Below, one piece after another: positions 46,891-60,581 of a stretch of 64,000 nucleotides of DNA. A model generated the notes under the pieces. That model made no database searches. It worked only from the letters and a program-made list of their open reading frames with translations, and had not been told where the DNA came from. This stretch comes from Prochilodus magdalenae (taxonomy: Eukaryota > Chordata > Actinopteri > Characiformes > Prochilodontidae), in NCBI GenBank assembly GCA_024036415.1, contig JAMWET010000739.1, forward strand, positions 1 to 64,000, in the 5' to 3' direction. Positions within the stretch are counted from its first letter, which is position 1, and each line of letters starts with the position of its first letter. Made by a program: the position numbers and the translations under genes.

Positions 46891-49800
46891 ATGAGTGACA
46901 AACGCCAGAGAGCAAGGGTGCAGGGCTCCTGGGCCAAACCTTTGCCCAAACCACCAAACTCAGGTAGGCAAGGTCTTCTATCCTCCTTCAGTGAAAGCAA
47001 ATCCTTTGGCTTAACTTATTTGTGAAATACCACAGTCCCAAGTGGTCTTTGACTAATTCTTAGACCTTAAGGTCTAATAAACCAGTCTGTAGCACCGTTT
47101 TAAATCTATATGGAATTACAATAATACAACCTTGTAGCTGATTTTACTCATGCATGATTAAATACCAAACAGATGTCATCCCACTATTTGACTGCAGGTG
47201 GGCAGCCAGTGCCCAGGTCATGGAACGCTGGGCCTAGGACATACGAGTTCCATCAGCCAGCTGATGTAAGTGCCAATTAATGACTGTTTTGTGGCTTGAG
47301 AGCAAAGTTGATGTCTTTCTAATGTTCCTATGTGTTTCTGTTCATCTCTGGAAATGTTTTCCAGCCAGTCAGAGTGATACCCGTGGAAAAGACGATAGAG
47401 TGAGTGATCTTTATCTCCCTACTATATAAGTATATAATGGAGCTCTCTGTTATTTTAGTACAAAACTTGGAATTTAAATAACAATGTGCAATCTTTTTTC
47501 CCTCAGAGAGGCTGGGGACTATGAGATCAGCCAAGGTCCCACTGGAGTGTCCAGGTAGTATTGCAATGAAAACCAATGAGGAATTTCCAGTACAGGCTGT
47601 TCCTGCCAATACAGTGGGGTCTTTCTGCACCCCTGTTATCTGTTTTTTTCTCCAGATTGCGTCTCTTCCCTGGGTTTCTGTCACAGGAGGAGGCAGACCG
47701 GATGTTCGCTACACTGCTAGCTGAACTACCATGGTCACAGAAGACCAATTATGGCATGATGGGTAAGTGGTCACAAATGAAGGAAAGAAAACAATACTTC
47801 TACTATGTGAAATTAGAAAGTCCAGCTCCAATAATAAACTGTGAAGTATAAAATTTAAAAGGATTAGAGAGAGATAGAATAGAGAGAGAGAGAGAGAAAG
47901 AAAGTGTGTGAGAGAGAGAGAGAGAAAGAGCATGACTCATTCTTTCCAGTCCTTCTTCCTCTCTAAATTGGCAGACCAGCTACTGCCGCCAGCACTTTGG
48001 TTGATCCTTTCCAGAAGTAGCTGCATGTTAAAAAGGCTTAAATATACCAAAGGAATAAATATTTGCTTTGGACAAGCAATACAGTCTTGTCTCCGCGAGT
48101 CTCTCACAGAGCTTTTTGTTGAAACATATTTTGTTCTGATAATCGGTTCAGTTTTTTCCCTTATTTGGAGCAAGGAGAAATTGAATGCATAAAAGCTGAC
48201 ATGTCTGGACACTCTGAAGTGAATTATTCTGATAACTTATTCTGAAAAAAAGAAGTAAATTGCGAGAAATGGTTTGTAGATCTGCAAATGTAGGTGAATG
48301 TGTACGTGCTGTCTTGTGTCTTTGTGTACAAGTGTGCATTCTCATATTTGGCTACCACAAGCATGGGAACATGGGAATAAATAATTCAGCACAGTTGCAC
48401 TGTGTGACAATGTCAAATGTTTCCTGGCTCAGGTGAAGCGTATGACGAACCCAGATTGACCTGCTGGTATGGAGAACTGCCTTACACCTATTCTCGTTCT
48501 ACGATGCAAGCCAATTCGCAGGTTTTCTTTTTCTTTATACATTTTATTAATATTCTATCTTGTGTAATTCAACATTTCTAAAGGTCATATTGGTCTTCAT
48601 AAGATCCCTATGCAAACATTACATTATTGATTTATTTATAACTGCTTTCTAATGTTTATGTATATGTATATTAGGGTTGAGGAAATAAATCGATGCAGCA
48701 TATGTGAAGTTTTTGTGAGGCAGTATATTATATTGATACTTTTATATAATATTTTGTTATATAGGTATGAAGTAAGGTTTTTATGACATTGTTAGTTTGT
48801 CTGCTTGAAAATCCTGTTTTGCTGCATTAAAAATGATTAAAGTGAGATGAACAGGTGATTCTCATCCCTATTATATTTACAGACGTAAAATGTTAGCAGT
48901 CAGTATGAACCACTGTTTGCATAGTCTAAAATCAGATTTTTTTTTTTGTAGTAGTAGTATTTTTATTATTAGCCATGTATGTCTTCCCATACAAATTTTG
49001 TTCTGGTGACAGTGGAAGAGTGGAAATAAACAGAAATGTTAGAAGTTTACTCTTTACATGATATACACCCACCATCACACTGACACTGTCACATCTGACA
49101 GTGTCCATTTGTATCAGCTCTGCTTACTTTATAGGTGCACTTTGTTTTACAGTTACATACTGTAGTCTATCTGATTCTCTGCGTATTTTGTTAATCCCCT
49201 TTTACCCTGTTTTTTAGTGAGTTCTAGGTTCTAGGTATGCAACATGTACATAATACATAAAGAGGAGAAGTGTCAGCGTATGTGCTTTTTCCCTCTCCAC
49301 ATAGTGGCATCCTGTCCTCGTAACACTGCGTCAGGCCATTGAACGGGAAACATCTCACACTCATAACTCATTGCTGTGTAACTTGTATCGTGATGGAAAG
49401 GACAGCATTGCCTGGCACAGTGATGATGAGGCTTCTTTAGGCCCTCGACCCACCATTGCCTCCCTCAGTCTAGGGGACACTAGAGTCTTTAGTCTCCGGA
49501 AGAAGCCGCCTCCAGTGAGTCAACAGTGTTGTACTTTCTTAAAGCATTGGTCTTCATAAGTGGCAGTGCAAGATAAATAGAGGGGCAGGGGTGGGGGGTG
49601 GTGAGAGAAATGCCTGTAAACTCACTAAATATAGTCTGGCTGGTTTGAATGTTCAGATGGATCACTGTAAGCTAATTTTAAAGAGTGAGTGAACACGTGG
49701 GCACAAGTGATTAATATCAGGATTGTTTATGGAGAAAGTTGATGTGGTTTACTTAAAAGCAAAAGCACTCTCACATGCTTTGTAAAGTTTTCTTTAACTT

Positions 49801-52800
49801 TGTCGCTTATTGGGAAATAAGGTTTACAGCTTGGCCAACTGCGCACAATATTATAGTGTGCACATGTAATTGTGTTTTGCATACCAATTGAGTTTTTGTG
49901 TTGTAGGAGGAGAAAGGGGATTACACATATACAGAGAAACTGAGGATACCACTGAGTCATGGGACTCTCCTCATTATGGAAGGATGTACTCAAGAAGACT
50001 GGCAGGTATAGTGCTACATGTATCTTATTTAATAGAAGTCTGTACACTCATTCATATGCGACATACTGCTTTATACAGCTCCCTGGGGTCTAACGTTTCT
50101 GTGACATGCTTTGGTCAAAATACCACAAGGATCCAACACCACAGCACTCTTTTTCACCCTGTCTGAAGGACACTGTTCAGATATTTTCCTATGCATTATT
50201 TGGCCTGTTAATTATAAAATAATTCTAGCATATCATCTCAACCCAAAACATATTGGAAGTAATTATTATTTTAATTTTTTTTTTATTTCTCTTGTCTGCT
50301 GTTTTGCCTTAAAACAGTTGGTACAGATCACAGAAAAAAGAATTTGTAGTCTGAGCTACCTTGTGCCATCCCAGGTTGGAAAAGCAGTCTAACACACAAG
50401 GTGGATGTTTTCTTTACACATAACAGGAACATTTGACCAAGAAATTGGCAGATAAGAAGCTGACTTCAGCTTTGTGTCAGGCACAAAGTGTTTAGCACCC
50501 ACACACAGGTTGTTGCAGACTGTATCTGAATGTTGCCATCAAAAATACACTTTGTCCACTCAGTTGCAGCCAACAACAGAGCTAAGCTCTTAGCTTCCAT
50601 AAACCATGAGTGGCAGTGTTTAATTTTGGCAGCTGATTTTCATGTATTGTTAGTATTTGACTAAATTATATTTTATTTGTAGTTACAGTAGTTGTTAGTT
50701 TTAGTCAAGGTTTAGTTGATTAAAACTGCAAACAGTTTAGTCAATTAAATTGATAAAATATTTAGTCTAAATTTAGTCATGCTGCACTGCTTCTCCAATA
50801 CAGATTTGAAGTAACATTACTTACTGGCTTAAAGGAGAAGCCTAGAATTTTCTTTACATGAGACGAAACGATAATGTGTGTGACTTAGCTTCAGAAGTTC
50901 GGAAGAGTGGGATTAGTTTAGATTTTGCCTTTACTTACCACAGTAAAAAAAAACTCTAAAAATTTATTGTCAACATAATTTTTGTCATAAAAACACGAAA
51001 CAAATAGTTTTCATTGTAATTTTTATTAACAAAACGAACATTAGTGCGTGAAGCCATAATTTTAATAGGCCTGTACTTAAGGTAGGAAGAGGAGCCAACT
51101 CTGAGTGACTTGTTAAATCACATGTTTTCTGATCTAGGCGTCCCAAACCAAGCTGTTTTGTATCACAGTTTTTGGGTTGGCACGCAAATTCATTTTTTGT
51201 AGTATGTCATCTTTAAGAGATAATCTTTTATCTCAAAATTGGCAATTATCGATTAATCAGATGAAAAAGTCTGTCACTTGTTCATTGTCCCTTTACACAC
51301 CCCCATGCACCACACTCCCTCCTAAATCACGGAATTATTGGTATTATTCTAACTTCATGTAATGTTTACACTATTATTGCATCTGATAATTATTTTATTT
51401 TTTTTATTCACTGCGTATTTGTCTGTATGGCTGAAAAACCAGCCATCTTCTTAATGCTTAGCAACGATTGCCTCCATCTTACTTTTACACTTTACACAGA
51501 GGACCTATATTTTTATACCTTTTACTATATAGTATTGATCTCTATTTGTACAAATCTATCAACTTGTTACTTCTGTATAGTATGTTGTATACTTAAAGCC
51601 TTGAATTTCCCTCTGGGATCAATAAAGTATCTATCTATCTATCTATCTATCTATCTAATCATAACTTCTGTTGTGTGTTTTACTACATAGACTGATAAAA
51701 TCGGGAATGATTGGTCTCGGTATAAATTTGGCCTATATTTGCATTCTTTCTCCCTTATTGATTGAAATTCAACATTAGCAGATGCCTCCTTTTAGATTAC
51801 TGATACTGCTAATATCTGATATGTATTAAAACAACACTTCTATAGGATGTGAAACTTAAAGTTACCAGGACAGAAATGAAGCAGCAGAAATCTCCACATG
51901 GTTATAATTTAGATTAATTACTGCAGACAAAGAACATCCTGATTAAAGAAAGCCTGACCGCGTTTTAGAACATCTAACCTAAATATATCACTCTGGTAGC
52001 TTTTAAAAGTCATACTCACATAAACCTTATTTGTTGATGTGTATCAGGGTGAGAAGATGAAGAAAACAGGCGCTCATACTGTGCAGATCTCTGCAGTGCT
52101 TACAAGACAGTTGATGGAAAACATACAGGGCTAGGATGGACATGTGCACAGTGCTCCAGGCTCTGTACAGTTTGTGTTTCTAAGATCAGCCACGTTGTCC
52201 ATGTCCAGTCAGCTAAATGTTAAAAGCCTGTAGGAGATCATTCTCCCCTGCTGTAGAGTTGCTATTAGATGTTGGCACAAAGAAGAGGGGGAAAAAGGTC
52301 AAAGACATTTTATGGTTACACCTGAAGACCATCTCTGAGGTCCTTAATTTTATTCCAGGAATTTGCCTGAAAGCTCTCGGTGGAACATTTACATGAGACA
52401 CAAAATAAGGCGTACTAAAGCTAAACATGGATTAGTGCTTTAAAATCACGCTAAATATTTATAGTCTCGAGACACATTGCGTAACTGTGAGAGAGTGTTG
52501 GCAGACTTTGCTGGGAGAGCTGTGCTGTAGATACGGATTCCCCCGGGACCTTCTCGGATTACGCTGTTCTGAATCTGCAGTCAGAAACATGTACCATACT
52601 GGTCGAGACTGGTTGCTTAGTAGACAGGCCTAGACAGCAACAACATGGTCAACATGAGCCCAGAGGACACAAAGAGGGCAAGCAGAATAGTTCAAATGTT
52701 TATGTGGTAATGAGCATTTGTCCGTTGCTTCTCATGCGATCAGTATCACTGCTGGCAAAGCACTCCGACTGAATTTTGGGAAAACAAGAATAGCAGGGAC

Positions 52801-53040
52801 AAAGTGCTTTGAACAGATCGACTGCAGACCTTTTTAATTGCCATTTTAGACTTTTGTTGTTGTTATAAATAAAATGTTCATGGTTTCTTAGTCATCTGTC
52901 CCTTTTGTTATAAATGTCACTTTCTTGGGGATTTTTTTGAACAGCATCAGGTGGCCAAGGAGTACCATGACAGAGGGCCTAGGATAAATTTGACTTTCCG
53001 TACCATCCACCCAGAACCACAGCAGCCCTCCAAGAGATGA
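46891..53040 (+). CDS. alkbh3: AlkB homolog 3, alpha-ketoglutarate-dependent dioxygenase
   Basis: Fe(II)/2-oxoglutarate dioxygenase that oxidatively removes 1-methyladenine and 3-methylcytosine from single-stranded DNA and RNA. Coding exons: 46891-46963, 47198-47265, 47365-47399, 47507-47554, 47656-47762, 48433-48521, 49305-49514, 49907-50005, 52945-53040. They join in frame to 274 aa, against 286 in human. Seen: NLYRDGKDSIAWHSDDE with iron ligands H178 and D180, third ligand H244 at the start of the last exon, and 2OG-binding arginines R256 and R262 in RINLTFR. The conserved N-terminal QGSWAKPLPKP is also present. The first coding exon begins at an acceptor (TTCTTTAG, 46881), so an untranslated exon lies upstream. 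The exon 6 donor GTTTTC is weak. It follows hsd17b12 on the same strand, as in human. Confidence 0.96.
47872..47932 (+). repeat. (GA)n repeat in alkbh3 intron 5
   Basis: Two GAGAGA runs split by an AAAGTGTGTG spacer. Confidence 0.9.
50640..51060. repeat. AT-rich dispersed repeat candidate in alkbh3 intron 8
   Basis: Recurrent TTTAGTC / GACTAAA-like words (for example AGTCAATTAAATTGA, TTTAGTCTAAATTTAGTC) and TTTTTGTC/GACAAAA-like words run through this stretch. It resembles a degraded fish DNA-transposon-like repeat. Class and ends are uncertain. Confidence 0.35.
51360..51657 (+). mobile_element. Retroposon 3' tail ending in (ATCT)n
   Basis: TTGAATTTCCCTCTGGGATC followed by AATAAAG and a TATC microsatellite (51629-51656) is a common 3' end of fish non-LTR retroposons. 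The upstream 250 bases are AT-rich with no reverse transcriptase, so this is a short 5'-truncated copy. The family was not assigned and the left end is approximate. Confidence 0.6.
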
Positions 53041-53580
53041 CGTTAATGGAGAAAAGGGACAGTACGCCAGGAAAACTGTTGCCCGCCATTCCCCAAGATG
53101 GAGAGGACGAGGCTGAAAAAGGAGTTTCTCTCTCATTTGCAGAACATCAACAAAATGTTGATGGATTATGTTTACCCATTCGCCACATGCAGTCACTGAT
53201 TGATCATAACCTCTTTTCAAGTAAATTATACTTTTAGGGTGGCGTTTAGATGCTGTTTTGTTTTGGTCATGACTTTTTTGAGAGATCATTTATCTAAATT
53301 TCTTCCTGAGTTCTTTCTAATTGAAGTTCGCCATACAACCGACCTATTTACAGGAAGGAACCTAAATGCATGTTATTTAAGAGCAGTGTTTGCTTTTCAG
53401 CAGCATCTGGTTAAAAAGGTGTTTTTTTCCCAATATAAAAGTATCTTTATTTATTTAGTAGACTCTTCTGTTTTATAGGTCTGTAACAAGAAAACATCTT
53501 GTGTTGATCATTTCTGTTCAGTTTTTTCTGTTTTTGTTATTTTTGGACTTCTTCAATAAAATGTGGAAGAACAACAGTGA
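53041..53580 (+). other. alkbh3: alkbh3 3' UTR
   Basis: Sequence from the TGA stop to just past AATAAA at 53555-53560. GTGG/TGTT-type downstream sequence follows the signal. Confidence 0.75.
53555..53560 (+). terminator. alkbh3: Polyadenylation signal of alkbh3
   Basis: Canonical AATAAA about 515 bases after the stop codon. Confidence 0.75.
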
Positions 53581-55075
53581 GTGGTCAAGGTTTCACAAGT
53601 GAGCATTTTTAATGATGATTTACCTCTGTAAAAGGTTAGTGTGGCTAGTAGCTTCTATGATGGCCTTTTTTTCTTCATACAGTTTACCTCACAATTATAT
53701 TTAGCATGGCTAATACAGTATGTACAGATATTTAGTGGCAGCCTATCCAAAATAGTATTTTGCATCCTGAAAACTGCACTGGACTAGTTTCTGTACGCAG
53801 TGAGTCGTGGTGCAGCTTCTCTGAAGCTGATTAAGAACTGAATGAGTGTCTGTGTTTTCACGTACGTCACAGCCTGGGTGGGTGTGTAAGAGAGTCATGA
53901 ATACCCAAATGTTTTGCATGAAGGTAACATCTAAAGAGTTTACACTTACAGATGGCAAACTGTTAAACACTAAAGACATTTGTCTTAGATGTGCTGACCT
54001 TTTCCCAGCTTGTCAAGATAGTTGATTCAGGTTAAAAAGGAACTTCACTGAAAAATTGTACTGAAGTGGGATGGATAAGTAAGAGTGTTTGATCGTGAGT
54101 GGTTATAGAGAACTTCTAGAGAAGTCAGGTTTGTTCACAGTAGCTGTGATAGGAACCAGACGTCTGAAATATTTAATGCCTCTGACATCTCTGTTACAGG
54201 AAGTCATCACATGATGTTTACAAAAAGCTGCCCGATGTCTGAAACATTGTTTTATGACAGGTTTTGTGAATAACTTTTGAAATGTATTTTAATACATTTA
54301 TGGTGGAGTTGAACATATGGGATGTTGGAATTCAGTAGTCTTTGAAGATATTTCGAAATGACCATTTTACCATCAAAATTCCATATGAAAACTCTGAAGA
54401 CTTGTGTTTGGGTAGTAAATCAAACAGCTTTATTTGTGACCCCTGGTTCCCACCACTAGTTTGTAGGTTTATCTACAGTGCATGACTTCTCATCAAACCA
54501 CTCTGTATAACTCTGTTTGTGTCTCAAGGACTGAATTATTTAGTCATTTCGAACAGTTGGCGGAAGTCTCCTTTAAGGCCTGGTAAACAATAAGTGGCTT
54601 CCAGAAAATCGAACTGGTTTTACTGTAGACATCCCTAAATATGTCTGAATGTTTGAAAAAATGCTAACCTTAAGGTTTTAGCCAGTGACCTTTGCCAAAG
54701 CAGTTAGACACGGCAAAATAATATAAATCTCTCGTTGTTATCCTCTACTAGTGATTTGTAGCAGAACTTAATTAAAGCTTCACTGTGTGGCCTAATATCT
54801 TACGGTCATTGCTTTAGGCTGCTTGTAAGAGTCCATAAAACTGACCTGTGTTTGGAAAGTCAAGTCTTTGCTCCCTCTGTGCTGGAATGCAAGAACTCCT
54901 GCTGTTTCTTGTAATGGGTACACTGGGCCTAACCTTCTTCTGACTCATCTCATGGTGTGTGTGAGAAAGAAACAGACAAAGAGAACACACTGACCTGCCA
55001 AATGTTTAAAACCTGTTTTTATTTGTAAACTGATCTTTTAGTGAGTACACGTCTCCACTGCGTGATCTGAGATGG
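53581..55075. other. Intergenic DNA, nothing recognised
   Basis: AT-rich sequence with no gene or classifiable repeat. Confidence 0.5.
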
Positions 55076-55580
55076 GTAGTAACTAGTTACGTTTGCACAA
55101 GTACATGTACCTCAGTAGAGTATAAATGGTTTGTGCTCTGCTGAGTATTTTCCAATAGTAATACCTTCATTTCTACTTAAGTATGTTAGTGAGTGGAGGA
55201 ATCTACTTTTTAAAATTTTAAACATTTCAGCCATTCATATTTAGTTACTAATTCATTTTATTGTTTATAATTTACTTGATTTCATTGTTGACAACATATT
55301 TACTGTTGTGTAGTTGGTGCCATCTAAGCTTTAGCAATTTCCTTTTCAACCAAAATAAAAAATAATAATAAATGAATACATTGAAAAGTAGATTCTTACA
55401 AACTTTGCTGCTTGTTCTAATAATTGCTGGATTTACTAAGACGTTCCACTGGAGTTCTCCACATTGCTCAGTACACAAGTCATTTTTTGTTTTTTTTCCT
55501 GCAACTTTACTCAAGTCATTTTATTTGATGGTATTTGTACTTGGGTCAGTATTTTACCCAAGTATAAATACTTTTTTTTT
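55076..55580. repeat. Fish 'TACTTGAGTA'-type dispersed repeat
   Basis: Starts GGGTAGTAACTAGTTACGTT and ends with ACTCAAGTCATTTTATTTGA, TTTGTACTTGGGTCAGTATT and CCCAAGTATAAATACTTTT. Both ends carry AGTAACT/ACTTAAGTA-like words in opposite orientation. I remember such ends from a non-autonomous DNA transposon abundant in fish. The copy is diverged; the family was not assigned. Confidence 0.5.
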
Positions 55581-57239
55581 TTTTTGTGGGCTATTCTACA
55601 CACTTCTATGCATGGCTACAGTGTAACTGCACTTCTAGCCGCAGACCAGCCAGTCACAGTCCCCACAGCTGTTGTATGTGTCCTAAGTCTTTTTTTCTGT
55701 AAAGGGATTGTCCAATAGTGTCTCCACATTCAATACTTTCTTTGCTCTATAAAAGGAATGCAGCATTACGGCTGTAGGACTAATAAAAGGGGCATTCCAG
55801 GTAAAATGAGAACTGTAACCACCCTTTATGATGGCATGTCTTAAAGGTGAAAGGAACTTTTGAAAAACTACAAGCACTTTAGGGCCGATACATTTGAGTG
55901 CTCTATTTGTTCTTGCTACGGGCTAAAAAGGATAATTATCATGTCTGTGTTTATTAACCTCCACAGTGGTGCATGTCTTTATAGCTGCATAGAATTCCCA
56001 ATTGTTGTGTGGAATTGTGAATTTAGAAGAAGCACATTTGGTTCCCTAGAAAACATTTTGATGAATTTACCAGTAAAGATCAACTTTACTAATGGAATGT
56101 GTTTAACCACCTTTACATAATTCTCTGAAGTAAAGAATGATGTATCCAAGCCAAGAACAGAATGTGTTGAAACCATCTTGTATATTGCCATGTTCTTATG
56201 TATAAAGAATCCGGGTCTTGTCTTGTTCTTGTGCACAAGCCTCTTCTTCCAGGAAGTTGTGAAGGTTGTCCTCCTTGCAGCTTCCCACAGAGTAGCCTGG
56301 AAGGTCTTTATTAGCTAGACTAGTGTACTTGTTGTCAGTGCCTATGTGTCTATGTGCTGAAAAAACAGTTCTCCTTTGAGTCCAACTGGCAGATTCTGTT
56401 TTCAGTTACATCATAGCCATGCAGCTCCTGTTTCCACTCACCCTAGCACCTTTGGCCCATTAGTACAGCACAGGCTTATAACAGAGCAGAATGCTAATCT
56501 CTCTGACATATACTCAAAGAGAATGCTCTCTGTCATCACGGCCATGCCAGGATCCAACCCTCGTCCTATTTCAAATATGTGCAGTTAAAATGTGCTTCTA
56601 TTCACAGAGGTACTATCATAGATGATATCAGGTTAAAATGAGCCCAAACTGGCCGGACGCCATCATTTGAATGGCACTACAAGTGTTTGCAATGATGCTA
56701 AAGTTAAACCAAAGGCTAATATAGGAGGCCTGTGTAGCCAGTGCCACCCAAAACCACAACCACCTCGCCCCAACTACACACACATACACACATCCCCAGG
56801 CCTGCTTGTTTCCTGTTGGTGAGGGGAATCCTCCTCCCCTTCCTGTTCTACTCTCGTTATTTAAAACACTTCACCTTGTGTTCTCCACAAAGTGCACTGT
56901 GGTTAGGGACACTGAGACTACTGTTCTTTTCATTTGAACCTCATATGTACAGTACTTGGTAAGGTGTGTAATGCAGTACTTTTCTGGATGGTTCAGAGTT
57001 GTTCTCATTACATATGTCTAACTTATGTATATGACTGAAGGAGAAAAACAAGACAACTGTGGCAGTGAGAACACAGCATTATATATAAGCATTATAAAGC
57101 AGTATAGAATTGGAACTTAAATGAGAAGTTATGTACACACTCAATCATCATGTTGGGTTTGGAGAGAAGATACAAGTTACTAGGAACAATAGATGATGGA
57201 AAATTTAGACTGATTTGGGCAATGTTTAATGAGCTACAC
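55581..57239. other. Intergenic DNA, nothing recognised
   Basis: No coding exon or repeat that I can classify. Confidence 0.5.
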
Positions 57240-57690
57240 ATACACAAGTAGTGTCTCTCAGTATAGCCACCATGTTGCTAGCACAGACATCTCAGCATGG
57301 AGTTGTAGAAGTTCCTAATGGTGTCCTGTGATAATCCATACCATGCAGTATGAATATTCTCACACAGTTCCTGCAGATTTTGCAGTAGTGGTGGGGGGTG
57401 GAGTGACACTGCTTCCTGAATGTCTGCAGTTGTGGCTGTTGGGTCACTCAGCGCATGTCAGACACTTCTCCCTCTCTGTGTCTGTCTCCTAGACCCTTCA
57501 TGATGCTTTGGCGTGCTTTCTTTTATCCACTGCTGCCAACAGTGTGCTATGGTAGTATCTGCATAAGACTTTCCTGCTTCTCTGAGCCATACAGTGCTCC
57601 CAACTCTTCCAACTTCTCAAATTGCTTTTGAACTCTTCTGTGAGGCATGCTCTGCTTGCAAAGGATGTTACCATCACATCACCAATCAGA
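57240..57690 (-). mobile_element. Decayed IS630/Tc1-like transposase fragment
   Basis: On the - strand, near 57385-57260, a frame reads LQNLQELCENIHTAWYGLSQ followed by DTIRNFYNSMLRCL. This resembles the C-terminal end of fish IS630/Tc1-like transposases (a helix, then W-x-L-x-x-D-x-I-x-x-x-x-x-S-M-x-R-R). A further frame near 57648-57550 reads MPHRRVQKQFEKLEEL. The catalytic core between them is absent. An internally deleted relic is the simplest reading. Confidence 0.45.
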
Positions 57691-60559
57691 ATGGAAAGCA
57701 CACACAACAGGATGACCTTATATAGTCAGTCAGGTACAGTTTTAAGGCCTGTGCTTGTTTGTCACATGCACAACCAAGCGTGAAGCTTAAATCATTCGTG
57801 TGTCTTAAAATGTCAAACCTACCAATCAAGTCTCATTCCTGTCAATTGATTCCTTCTGTGTGCAATGGTTTTGTGATGATGAGTGTACAACAATATTACA
57901 TTTGTTCTCTCTCTCTCTACGTGAGGAGGTGAGGGCCAGGTTGTATGTCCTCAGGGGCCACACTTTGAGCAGCTCTGTTTTAGAGCAGCAGCTAGCTCAT
58001 ACGTAAATAAAGCTGAGGGTGGAAAAACATTGCAAGGCTCGTCATCTGCAGCTCAAACAGATGCAGTTCAGTGGCACAAGTGTTTATGTTGAAATCTGTC
58101 TGAGGCAAGCATGTGACCATGACAGCAGTGTGGCGGACATATAAACAATGAAAGTGCTGCAATCCTCCTGCTACGTCAAATCTGACCAACACAGTGGAAA
58201 ATGTAAATCAAGCTCTCTTGTTAATACAGACAAGGACGTTCATGCTTTACAGCGTAACTCAGCTTAGAGGCCCAGCAGGATGCAAACTCTCGTGTTATGG
58301 TATCTTGTTGTTTATACAGTTTCCCATGTCAAGCTGTGGCCTATATGCTGATGACCCCTTTAGAGGATGAAAGGAAGGACAGAAGAGCAGGATCATTTAA
58401 CCTGCCTGTCTTTAGGATTACCCAGCCACACTCAGGCCTCCATATAAAGCATATGTATTGCCACCTGCAGCTGCTGTCAGTCAAGCAAGCAAAAAGTAGA
58501 TCAAACTTTTACGGCCTTTCCTTGCCTGCTGTCGATTGCAGACCACTTTCCTATCGTATGTGGCATTTTAATTGGTGCCCTCCACCCACCCAGCTCATGT
58601 GACCTTGTAAAAGAATATGCTAATTAGTTCTTAGTGTAAACGTCTAATTGCCAACAAAGTGCTACTGTTATTAATTTGTTGTGTCTGACTGTTTGTGTCT
58701 TCATATGCCATATATGAATATAAGTATTACATTACTCAGGAACAGTATGAAATGCACAAGTAAACACAATACAATTAGTTAAAAGTCAACATATAGGTAA
58801 AGGTCAACATACTCATGGAGCCCCTTGCAGCTCGGGCTCCAGGAGCAACTGTTTATAGCTAGAAATAGCCCTGTGTGCAGGATCTTTAGGTAAAAGCCAA
58901 TAAAGCTGGATAAAATACTGAGACCTAGCATTATCCGATTGTCTGTCGTAAATGCTTATTTGGAGATAAATTTAGAGAGGCTCCTGAAAGATCTCGCATC
59001 GGCAAGGTGGTCTGTACCCAACAGAGGAACAAGCCATAAATGAAATTTACTACACACTCGCCTAACACATGGTCCAAATAACTTCCCTCAATGTGTGTCA
59101 CATGATGTCATTTGCCATATAGCGTCTAGTCGAGTGCTTGCCGGACGGGCTTAGCGAGTGAGTGGGACAGCGCTAGCAGTCCGAAAATAGAACAGGTCAC
59201 ACTCATAGTAAAACAGAAACTTACCCTCACCCCTTGGCCTTTGGAGTATGGGAGGCTGCAATAACTGGGTGGGTGAGTGAGTGGGTATGCACTAGGATGA
59301 TACCCCCTTTGCTTTTTAGGGCTTTTTAAAGCTCATATTCCCTATTAAGGATCATCTTCCCTCTACGTGACAAAAAGAACCCAGCTATGGCATCTTACGC
59401 CACCAGACTCATCTCCTTCTGTGACGTTGTGACTGACACAGCTCTGGGCTCAGAGCACATGTACGTGCATCAGGGCTGACGCTGTCCGGTCAGAGGTAAT
59501 TATAGTCCTAACTGATCTGGACACGGAGAGAAAAAAAGATAAGAGATGATGACAGATACATTAATTAGGACCATGACACGGGAGGGCAGGGTCTTGTGTG
59601 TGTACGTGCTGCCATGCCAACCACCCACTTAAAGATACAATACGTGCTAGTTCAGTTAGTCAGGGTGAACGATGTACATCGCTGCCTCTTATCTCCAAAA
59701 TGACAACTTACTAGAAGAAGGTAAAAGCACCCAGAAGTTTTAATACTTATTTAATTTGTCCTTTACGTTTGTGCTTACGGTCACTTTAACACTTCCGTCC
59801 TTCAGTCTTGAAACACTGAGTTACAGCTGTGTCCTCCCAAAAAACACTGTTCCCAAAGGAGTAATTGGCATTTACTCTGCAGCTGAACATCAAAACAACA
59901 AAAATGTATTTATACTTATAAACTTGAGAGTTATATTTAACAATCAAAGAAGCTAAAAGATCAAGTTTGATGAAGCATGGCTTAATAACCTTAATAACAC
60001 ACTTGTGGATGTGAGTAATGAGGACCTTGAGTGACAGTTCTCTGTCCAACACTCTTATCCTGCTCCGCCCCTTATACAGAACCTAAATCACTATCCAGCT
60101 TTTATGTGACCAAAACTGGACAAAAACAGTCATGGACAAACAGACGTGCAGATGGATGGAAGGATAAACAAACAACTGGACAAAGCAGTGAGTGAATGAT
60201 GCTGAGTTAGCTGTGGCTCACTAACCTGCCACTACAATAGTTGGCTGTGGGTGGGGCAAAAGATGTTAAGATGCTCCCTTGCGATTGGTTAGGAAATGCC
60301 TATTGAAGAGTTACCCAAGATTAGGACCACCCTGATGGAGTGAAATATGGTGAAATATATTTGTAATTTATTGGTCAGTGAAACATTATTCAAAAGACAC
60401 ACTTACATGTTTACTATACTTACATGTTTACAATTTTCCTGTCCCAACAAGATTAATTTAATTAGAAAGAAATGTACGTTTTCTGAATCTTTATGTTTTC
60501 TGTTTTTCTCCTGATGCTGAAAACTGAATAATAGGCAGAGAATGGGTGTTAAATCCACA
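57691..60559. other. Intergenic DNA, nothing recognised
   Basis: Unique-looking DNA. A CpG-containing patch at about 58980-59170 and a stretch rich in short inverted words near 59240-59350 have no clear identity. Confidence 0.45.
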
Positions 60560-60581
60560 TTAAATTACTTTGCAAAGTACT